Assembly: GCA_026990885.1 (NCBI GenBank)
Contig: JALXCO010000230.1
Span: 1-12,836, forward strand
Direction: 5' to 3'
Source of the DNA: Desulfurococcales archaeon
GTDB taxonomy: Archaea; Thermoproteota; Thermoprotei_A; Sulfolobales; AG1
DNA length: 12,836 bases
The translations under genes were made by a program, and so were the position numbers. This document shows, piece by piece, positions 8,391-12,836 of this stretch. The notes under the pieces are model-generated. The model worked only from the letters and a program-made list of their open reading frames with translations, ran no database searches and was not told where the DNA came from. The number at the start of each line of letters is the position of its first letter. Within the stretch, counting starts at the first letter, position 1.

Positions 8391-8400
8391 CCTCCTCACC
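8391..8400 (-). promoter_or_regulatory. Strong Shine-Dalgarno sequence in front of the ATA start of the permease
   Basis: GGTGAGGAGG on the minus strand contains both GGTGA and GGAGG, each complementary to the usual archaeal 16S rRNA 3' end. There is no ATG, GTG or TTG in the permease frame within range. ATA at 8389 is 6 nt after GGTGA and ATA at 8386 is 4 nt after GGAGG. A GTG at 8399 is in another frame and meets a stop after six codons. Confidence 0.6.
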
Positions 8401-8413
8401 TTGTTGAGTGGGG

Positions 8414-9553
8414 CTACTTGAGGCCTGTAAGCTCCTTCCATCTGCGTGTGAACTCCTCCACGTTAGCCTTCTCGATCGCCTTGTTCAGCAGGTCGTCCCC
8501 AAGCCTGATCACTATCAGGTTCTCAACGTTCTTGGTTAGGTAGTCCAGAGACAGCTCAGGATACTCCGGGTTGGGGAATATGGTTACCTCCGCCTCCCTC
8601 CCGAGGAGCCTCTGGCCCTCCTCGGAGAGGACGAACTCTATGAATAGCTTGGCGGCGTTGGGGTGCTGGGCCTCCTTGGTAATGAACATTACCCTAGGAA
8701 CCAGGAGGCTGAAGTCGCTTGGGACAAACACCCCTAGGTTGGGGTCTGTCTTGGCCTCTCTGAAGGCGTAGTTAACCAGGAGGTTCGTGGCTATATAGCA
8801 CTCTCCTGTCTTAACCCTCTCTATCTGAGCCCCCGTCGATGGGTGGGCCTGGACACCGATCTCTCCGGCGAGCCTGAGGACCTCGCCTATCACGTCTGGG
8901 AAGTTGTTGTATAGGTAGTACGTTACCAGGAAGTAGAATCCGCTCCTGGTTATGTCCCCGGTACATATGCTTCTTGGCGTGAAGAGGTCCCTCCTCTCCT
9001 TGAGAAGCTTAAGTATATCCTCCTGGGACTTCGGTGCTAGGTCGCTCGGGATCTTTTCCTTATTGTAGATCGGCGCTATAAGCGCGAAGCTGGAGACGTA
9101 GGCGAGATCCTTGTACTTGGCGTACTCAGGTATATCATCGTAGAACGACACCCTGTAGGGCTGAGCGCTCCCCTCCTTAATCAGTATCCACTGGAGATTG
9201 GCGGCTGATGACCAGAGTATATCGGCGGTCTCAGCGCCAGCCTCCTTCTCGCTGAGGTACCTAGTATAGATAACCTTGCTGTTCATCTCCAGATACTCGA
9301 CCTCGATGAACGGGTATTTCTTCTTGAAGGCCTCCAGCAGCGGCTCGGCGCTGGGCCTATCGAGGGTGCTGTAGATCACTAGCCTACCCTCCTTTCTGGC
9401 GGCCTCAACGATCGGCGCAAGCTCCGGGGGGACCCCCTCAACACCGGCTCCAGGCGCCGCCTGCTGGAACATTCCTGTGAAGAACGCTACACCTACAGCT
9501 GCGGCAACTATAACCACGACTATAACCGCTAGGACAGCCTTATTAACAGCCAT
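8414..9553 (-). CDS. ABC transporter solute-binding protein, FbpA/AfuA-like, N-terminally anchored
   Basis: Extracytoplasmic receptor of the second importer, 379 residues. An N-terminal hydrophobic helix (about 5-26, KAVLAVIVVVIVAAAVGVAF) followed by a Gly/Ala/Pro linker suggests an uncleaved anchor or archaeal signal sequence. The mature part has the two-lobed cluster-D pattern: RLVIYSTLDRPSAEPLLEAF (57-76), EAGAETADILWSS (104-116), CTGDITRSGF (197-206) and GEVLRLAGEIG. The text RVKTGECYIATNLLVNYAF (about 246-264) aligns with the FbpA segment that ends in the iron-binding Asn-Tyr-Tyr, but here it reads Asn-Tyr-Ala (261-263), arguing against classical Fe3+ binding. Relatives bind sugar phosphates, aminoethylphosphonate, thiamine or organic acids. 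ATG 9553 follows AGGT closely. First gene of the operon, divergent from prpF; tricarboxylate binding is inferred from that neighbour. Confidence 0.92.
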   Translation of the reverse strand: MAVNKAVLAVIVVVIVAAAVGVAFFTGMFQQAAPGAGVEGVPPELAPIVEAARKEGRLVIYSTLDRPSAEPLLEAFKKKYPFIEVEYLEMNSKVIYTRYLSEKEAGAETADILWSSAANLQWILIKEGSAQPYRVSFYDDIPEYAKYKDLAYVSSFALIAPIYNKEKIPSDLAPKSQEDILKLLKERRDLFTPRSICTGDITRSGFYFLVTYYLYNNFPDVIGEVLRLAGEIGVQAHPSTGAQIERVKTGECYIATNLLVNYAFREAKTDPNLGVFVPSDFSLLVPRVMFITKEAQHPNAAKLFIEFVLSEEGQRLLGREAEVTIFPNPEYPELSLDYLTKNVENLIVIRLGDDLLNKAIEKANVEEFTRRWKELTGLK

Positions 9554-9577
9554 AATACCTACCCATGTAGATATATG

Positions 9578-9585
9578 TTTTTAAA
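9578..9585 (-). promoter_or_regulatory. TATA-like promoter element of the AfuA-type transporter operon
   Basis: TTTAAAAA on the minus strand would place transcription start near 9555-9560, giving an almost leaderless mRNA for the binding protein at 9553. A second identical TTTTTAAAT (plus-strand reading) at 9611-9619 could be an alternative upstream TATA box with a longer leader. Confidence 0.4.
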
Positions 9586-9588
9586 TCA

Positions 9589-9608
9589 TTATTATATTTT
9601 AATAATAA
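9589..9608. repeat. AT inverted repeat between two identical 9-mers in the divergent promoter region
   Basis: TTATTAT, six bases, then ATAATAA form a perfect 7-bp inverted repeat. It is flanked by two identical copies of TTTTTAAAT at 9578-9586 and 9611-9619. The position, between or next to candidate TATA boxes of the transporter operon and upstream of prpF, would suit a dimeric regulator. In AT-rich spacer DNA such repeats can also occur by chance, so the operator role is a guess. Confidence 0.3.
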
Positions 9609-9633
9609 CATTTTTAAATAATTTTTATTCCGG

Positions 9634-9651
9634 TATATTTAATATATTTAA
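9634..9651 (+). repeat. Tandem 9-bp AT repeat upstream of prpF
   Basis: TATATTTAA occurs twice in direct succession (9634-9642 and 9643-9651), followed by TTTA. Either copy could act as a TATA box reading toward prpF with a leader of about 40 nt, or the pair could be a regulator site. Only the repetition is certain. Confidence 0.35.
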
Positions 9652-9684
9652 TTTAGGCTTTTCCTGCAGTAAATAATGTTATGG

Positions 9685-9694
9685 ATATATATAT
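9685..9694 (+). promoter_or_regulatory. TATA-like element of prpF
   Basis: ATATATATAT ends 18 nt before the GTG at 9713. Transcription would start close to 9713-9716, so the prpF mRNA may be leaderless, which agrees with the absence of a Shine-Dalgarno sequence in front of that GTG. Confidence 0.4.
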
Positions 9695-9712
9695 TGGAAC
9701 CATCAATCTATA

Positions 9713-10858
9713 GTGGAGCGGTCGATAGACATGCCGCTTAAGGGGGTTCCATGCACAATAATGAGGGGAGGCACAAGCAAGGGTGTGTTCTTCAGGCGGG
9801 AGGTCCTCCCAGAGAACCCCGCCGAGAGGGAGAGGGTGATCCTAAGGATCTTCGGCAGCGGGGACCCCATGCAGATAGACGGCCTGGGAGGATCACACAC
9901 CCACACAAGCAAGGTCATGATCGTGTGGAGAAGCGAGAGAGACGATGTAGACGTCGAGTACCTATTCGGGCAGGTGGGTATAGATAGAGAGTTCATAGAC
10001 TGGACAGGCAACTGCGGCAACCTGACATCGGCTATAGGCCCCTTCGCCATAGATGAGGGGCTCGTGGAGGCCAGGGAGCCCGTAACCGTTGTTAGGGCGC
10101 TTAACGTAAATACCGGTAAGAGGATCGATATAGCGGTCCCTGTGGAGAACGGATCAGTTAAGTACGAGGGAGACTACATGATAGACGGCGTACCCAGGCC
10201 TGGGGCTAGGATAGACACTATATGGAGGGACCCCGGTGGAGCTGTTTTGGGTAGGGGACTCCTACCAACGGGCAGGGCTAGGGACTATATAGAGGCCGAC
10301 GGCAGGGTGTTCGAGGTCTCCATAGTTGATTCGGCAAACCTGGCTGTGTTCGTTAGAGCCCGCGATGTCGGCTTGAGTGGTGTTGAGCTTCCTGGCGAGG
10401 TCCCCAGGGAGACTCTGGATCTTCTCGAGGAGATAAGATCGAGAGCCGCCGAGCTCTTAGGGATGGTCGATGACTGGAGGAGGGCCACTGTCGAAACCCC
10501 CCACCAGCCATTCATAGTTGTTGTCGGCGAGAGGCAGGACTACACCACGTCTCTGGGTAGGAGGATTTCTAGAGAGAGCTACAGCGTTCTAGCTAGGCTT
10601 TTCTCGATGCAGAAGATGCACCACGCAATGGCCGTTACCGGGGCTATATGCATCGGTTCCGCAGCCCGATACCCCGGAACAGTGGTGAACGAGCTCGCAG
10701 GATCGGACGATAGAAGGGTTGTTATAGCCCACCCCAAGGGGCTGATTGAGGTCTACGTGGATCTCGAGTCCGAGGGAGGCAAACCCCACATATCGAGTGT
10801 TACCGTATCGAGAACTGCTAGGAGGCTTATGAAGGGGGTTGCATACTATATAGAGTAG
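9713..10858 (+). CDS. prpF: PrpF-family aconitate isomerase
   Basis: Cytoplasmic isomerase of the PrpF family, which moves a double bond in aconitate-like acids (cis/trans-aconitate, 2-methylaconitate, 4-oxalomesaconate); 381 residues, close to the usual 390. Visible hallmarks: MRGGTSKGVFF (17-27), GGSHTHTSKVMIV (59-71), WTGNCGNLTSAIGPFAI (about 97-113) and KMHHAMAVTGAICIG with AARYPGTVVNE near 300-330. K67 and C101 are 34 residues apart, as are the catalytic Lys and Cys described in Shewanella PrpF. The fold is two similar DAP-epimerase-like halves. The GTG at 9713 fits a leaderless start; ATG 9731 would also keep every motif. It lies upstream of tcuA on the same strand, without the methylcitrate genes (prpC, acnD) that usually accompany PrpF, so aconitate itself is the likely substrate. 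Confidence 0.9.
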   Translation: MERSIDMPLKGVPCTIMRGGTSKGVFFRREVLPENPAERERVILRIFGSGDPMQIDGLGGSHTHTSKVMIVWRSERDDVDVEYLFGQVGIDREFIDWTGNCGNLTSAIGPFAIDEGLVEAREPVTVVRALNVNTGKRIDIAVPVENGSVKYEGDYMIDGVPRPGARIDTIWRDPGGAVLGRGLLPTGRARDYIEADGRVFEVSIVDSANLAVFVRARDVGLSGVELPGEVPRETLDLLEEIRSRAAELLGMVDDWRRATVETPHQPFIVVVGERQDYTTSLGRRISRESYSVLARLFSMQKMHHAMAVTGAICIGSAARYPGTVVNELAGSDDRRVVIAHPKGLIEVYVDLESEGGKPHISSVTVSRTARRLMKGVAYYIE

Positions 10859-10872
10859 CGTTCCACAGACCC

Positions 10873-10889
10873 ACCTCCCCGGAGGTTTT
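10873..10889 (+). terminator. Hairpin with short T run after prpF
   Basis: ACCTCC-CC-GGAGGT is a perfect inverted repeat beginning 15 nt after the prpF stop, followed directly by TTTT. It resembles a small intrinsic terminator or an mRNA 3'-end hairpin. The T run is short for an archaeal terminator, so prpF and tcuA may still be partly co-transcribed. Confidence 0.35.
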
Positions 10890-10942
10890 CACGCAGCTGC
10901 TCATTGACTTGTATGACCCTCAGGGCGCGGTCGATACTGTTG

Positions 10943-10978
10943 TTTATAGTCTAAATATGTTTAAGAACCAATATAATA
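10943..10978 (+). promoter_or_regulatory. Candidate TATA boxes upstream of tcuA
   Basis: Two AT-rich elements stand out in the 180-nt prpF-tcuA spacer: TTTATAGT (10943-10950) and ATATAATA (10971-10978). The first would give a leader of about 65 nt, the second about 38 nt. No further gene is evident in the spacer. The promoter role is inferred from composition and spacing only. Confidence 0.3.
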
Positions 10979-11025
10979 GCCTCGGGAACACACCCCGTTA
11001 ATGGGAGGTATACACCCCCGGTCTA

Positions 11026-11031
11026 GGGGAG
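11026..11031 (+). promoter_or_regulatory. Ribosome binding site of tcuA
   Basis: GGGGAG lies 7 nt before ATG 11039 and supports that start. Its four G residues could pair with CCCC at 11015-11018 across a 7-base loop, but a 4-bp stem is marginal. Confidence 0.5.
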
Positions 11032-11038
11032 CGGCTCC

Positions 11039-12427
11039 ATGAAGCCCTCAAGAAGATTCTACGACACGATAGTTGTTGGGGGAGGCAACGCCGGGCTGTG
11101 CGCGGCTATAGCCGCTGTGGAGCAGGGTGGGAGGGTTCTTCTGGTTGAGAGGTCCCCCATCGAGTCTAGGGGTGGAAACACCAAGTACACCAGGGATATT
11201 AGGGTTGCCCATGATCGTGGACCGTATGTTTCTGGCCCGTATAGCGAGGAGGAGTTTCTGGAGGATATAGTTCGGGTTAATAGGGGTGATACGGATCGCG
11301 AGTTAGCAGAGCTGGTTGTTTCTAGATCCAGGGACCTCCCCGGCTGGATGGAGAAGCATGGAGTGAGGTGGCAGAAACCTCTGAAAGGCTCCCTCCATCT
11401 CTCGAGGACAAACATGTTCTTTCTCGGTGGGGGTAAGGCTCTCCTGAACGCCTACTATAGGTATGCCTCTAGGCTTGGTGTGGAGGTGCTTTATGGCGCT
11501 ACCCTAAGGGATCTTGTTGTTGAGGGCGACACCTTTAGGGAGGCGGTTATCGATGTCGGCGGGAGAACCCTTAGGGTTGAGGCCGACTCTGTGGTGCTCG
11601 CCTCCGGTGGTTTCGAGGCCAATATATCCTGGCTCAAGAGGTACTGGGGCGATGCGGCGGAGAACTTTATTGTTAGGGGCAGCAGGTTTAACGATGGGCT
11701 GGTTCTCGAGATCTTGGCTAGGGCTGGGGCCAGGCTTGTTGGCGATCCCAGGGAGGCCCACATGGTTGCTGTAGATGCGAGGTCCCCGAGGTATGATGGT
11801 GGTATAGTCACCAGGGTGGACTCGATCCCCTTCGGTATAGTGGTTAATGCCCACGCCAAGAGATTCTATGATGAGGGGGAGGATGAGTGGCCTAAGAGGT
11901 ATGCGATGTGGGGCAGGCTTGTGGCTGAGCAGCCTGGGCAGGTTGCCTACTCTATATTCGACTCCAAGGTTGTTGGCTTGTTTATCCAGCCCATATATCC
12001 TCCATACACCTCCAGCGATCTTAGGGATCTCGCTGTGAAGATAGGTTTAGACCCGGATAGGCTTCTCAAGACGGTGGGTGAGTTCAACAGCAGTGTTGTT
12101 GATGACTGCAGCTTCAGGCCTGGGAAGCTCGATGACTGCCGTGCTGTAGGTATTGATCCTCCTAAGAGCCACTGGGCCCTAAAGATCGATAAGCCGCCAT
12201 TCTACGCCTACCCGCTGAGGCCCGGGATAACATTCACCTACATGGGGGTTGCCGTCGATAAAAGCGCTAGGGTCGCTAGATCCTCTGGAGGGTTCTTCCG
12301 GAATATATATGCTGCTGGAGAGATCATGATGGGCAACATCCTCAGGAGGGGGTATCTGGGCGGGCTGGGACTCACTATAGGCTCTGTGTTCGGGATCATA
12401 GCGGGTGAGAGATCCGTTGGGGGATAG
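11039..12427 (+). CDS. tcuA: FAD-dependent tricarballylate dehydrogenase TcuA
   Basis: Flavoprotein of the fumarate reductase/succinate dehydrogenase superfamily, 462 residues, matching the roughly 465 of TcuA. In Salmonella TcuA oxidises tricarballylate to cis-aconitate. The N-terminal FAD-binding motif is VVGGGNAGLCAAIAA (GGGNAG at 14-19), with the acidic residue ending the second strand in VLLVERSP (E37). The TcuA-type RGGNTKYTRDIRVAH follows at 44-58. FAD-domain text VVLASGGFEAN is near 190, and the C-terminus has YAAGEIMMGNILRRGYLGG and TIGSVFGIIAGE, close to the bacterial TcuA ending. ATG 11039 has GGGGAG 7 nt upstream. It overlaps the following tcuB, which takes the electrons. Related fumarate- and shikimate-oxidising flavoproteins exist, but the pairing with TcuB and PrpF makes TcuA the best call. 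The direction in vivo could be oxidation or aconitate reduction. Confidence 0.88.
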   Translation: MKPSRRFYDTIVVGGGNAGLCAAIAAVEQGGRVLLVERSPIESRGGNTKYTRDIRVAHDRGPYVSGPYSEEEFLEDIVRVNRGDTDRELAELVVSRSRDLPGWMEKHGVRWQKPLKGSLHLSRTNMFFLGGGKALLNAYYRYASRLGVEVLYGATLRDLVVEGDTFREAVIDVGGRTLRVEADSVVLASGGFEANISWLKRYWGDAAENFIVRGSRFNDGLVLEILARAGARLVGDPREAHMVAVDARSPRYDGGIVTRVDSIPFGIVVNAHAKRFYDEGEDEWPKRYAMWGRLVAEQPGQVAYSIFDSKVVGLFIQPIYPPYTSSDLRDLAVKIGLDPDRLLKTVGEFNSSVVDDCSFRPGKLDDCRAVGIDPPKSHWALKIDKPPFYAYPLRPGITFTYMGVAVDKSARVARSSGGFFRNIYAAGEIMMGNILRRGYLGGLGLTIGSVFGIIAGERSVGG

Positions 12428-12836
12428 GGAACTCTTCAAGGAGGCTGAGAGGCAGTTCACGATATGCAACTCATGCCGGTACTGCGAGGGCTACTGCCCT
12501 GTATGGCCGGCCATGGAGCTCAGAAGGTTCTTTGGGTACGGGGACCTCCTCTACCTAGCCAACCTGTGCCACGACTGCAGAGACTGCTACTACGCATGCC
12601 CCTATACAGCTCCTCACGAGTTCGCTGTAGACATCCCGAGGATACTCATGGAGCTGAGGAGATACACATACTCCAGGTACTCGTGGCCTCTTAGGGGTTC
12701 TATAGTGAGCAGGCCGCTGGTTTTGATCGGGCTAGCCCTGGCCGTCTCCCTTGCTCTAACTCTGCTGTACCTCCCCTGGTATGTTGGGGCGTATATGTAT
12801 GGCTCCTCTATAGGTGTGGATAACTACTATGCTGTT
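12405..12836 (+). CDS. tcuB: TcuB/CitB-type Fe-S membrane electron carrier (3' end cut by window)
   Basis: Membrane partner that reoxidises the FADH2 of TcuA and passes electrons to the quinone pool, as shown for Salmonella TcuB. The first 144 residues are visible, of perhaps 370. They carry two ferredoxin-type clusters: CNSCRYCEGYCP (C21, C24, C27, C31) and CHDCRDCYYACP (C55, C58, C61, C65). The family text PHEFAVDIPRILMELRRYTY follows, then the first membrane helix (about 104-123). The start is uncertain. GTG 12405 overlaps tcuA by 23 nt. TTG 12417, with GGTGA (12404-12408) 8 nt upstream, overlaps by 11 nt. Neither affects the Fe-S motifs. The overlap implies translational coupling with tcuA. 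The heme- or quinone-binding C-terminal part lies beyond the window. Confidence 0.88.
   Translation, partial: MRDPLGDRELFKEAERQFTICNSCRYCEGYCPVWPAMELRRFFGYGDLLYLANLCHDCRDCYYACPYTAPHEFAVDIPRILMELRRYTYSRYSWPLRGSIVSRPLVLIGLALAVSLALTLLYLPWYVGAYMYGSSIGVDNYYAV

Noticed and set aside
8397..8399. GTG right inside the Shine-Dalgarno region as start of the permease
   Set aside because: It is in a different frame and hits TAA after six codons; using it would need a frameshift for which there is no slippery sequence.
9554..9712. AT-rich spacer as a replication origin or CRISPR leader
   Set aside because: It is only 159 bp, has no origin recognition boxes or repeat-spacer pattern, and is better explained as a divergent promoter.
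10861..11001. Open frame of about 47 codons in the prpF-tcuA spacer (ending NSLGNTPR)
   Set aside because: It has no ATG, GTG or TTG near its beginning, no Shine-Dalgarno sequence and no recognisable family; an open stretch of this length is expected by chance.
11001..11042. Possible 13-codon leader peptide ATGGGAGGT... ending in TGA that overlaps the tcuA ATG
   Set aside because: There is no Shine-Dalgarno before it and no codon bias suggestive of attenuation; the ATGA overlap is likely chance.

Overview
The window reads as chromosomal DNA from a thermophilic archaeon, most likely Thermoproteota (crenarchaea). The evidence is strong use of AGG/AGA for Arg and ATA for Ile, Shine-Dalgarno sequences of the GGTGA/GGAGG type, TTTATATA-like TATA boxes about 25 nt upstream of likely transcription starts, tightly overlapping genes, and binding proteins held to the membrane by a single helix. 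The genus cannot be resolved from the sequence alone. No rRNA, tRNA, CRISPR array, insertion sequence or other mobile element was seen. Both edges cut through genes.

Region 1 (1-5528) is a peptide-type (Dpp/Opp) ABC importer. The genes dppB (5' end missing), dppC, dppD and dppF run on the plus strand and overlap or nearly abut. A family-5 solute-binding protein gene lies on the minus strand, convergent with dppF and driven by its own TATA promoter. Its protein has an N-terminal signal sequence and a C-terminal membrane anchor.

Region 2 (5653-9553, minus strand) is a second ABC importer of the Fe3+/AfuA-FbpABC type, in the order binding protein, fused double permease, ATPase. The permease seems to start at a non-standard ATA codon: the first normal start codon in frame would delete its first membrane helix, while a strong Shine-Dalgarno sequence sits 28 codons further upstream. 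The binding protein does not keep the Tyr-Tyr pair that ligates iron in FbpA, so its substrate may not be iron.

Region 3 (9713-12836, plus strand) is a tricarboxylate module: a PrpF-family aconitate isomerase, then TcuA (FAD-dependent tricarballylate dehydrogenase), then the start of TcuB (Fe-S membrane electron carrier, cut by the window end). It diverges from region 2 across an AT-rich 159-bp spacer with promoters for both directions.

The most interesting reading joins regions 2 and 3. The AfuA-type importer may bring in tricarballylate, aconitate or a related acid, replacing the TcuC permease of bacteria. TcuA/TcuB would connect tricarballylate and cis-aconitate to the membrane quinone pool, and PrpF would interconvert cis- and trans-aconitate. 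In an anaerobe the same enzymes might run in reverse, using aconitate as an electron sink. The families are well supported; the link between transporter and enzymes, and the direction, are inference.
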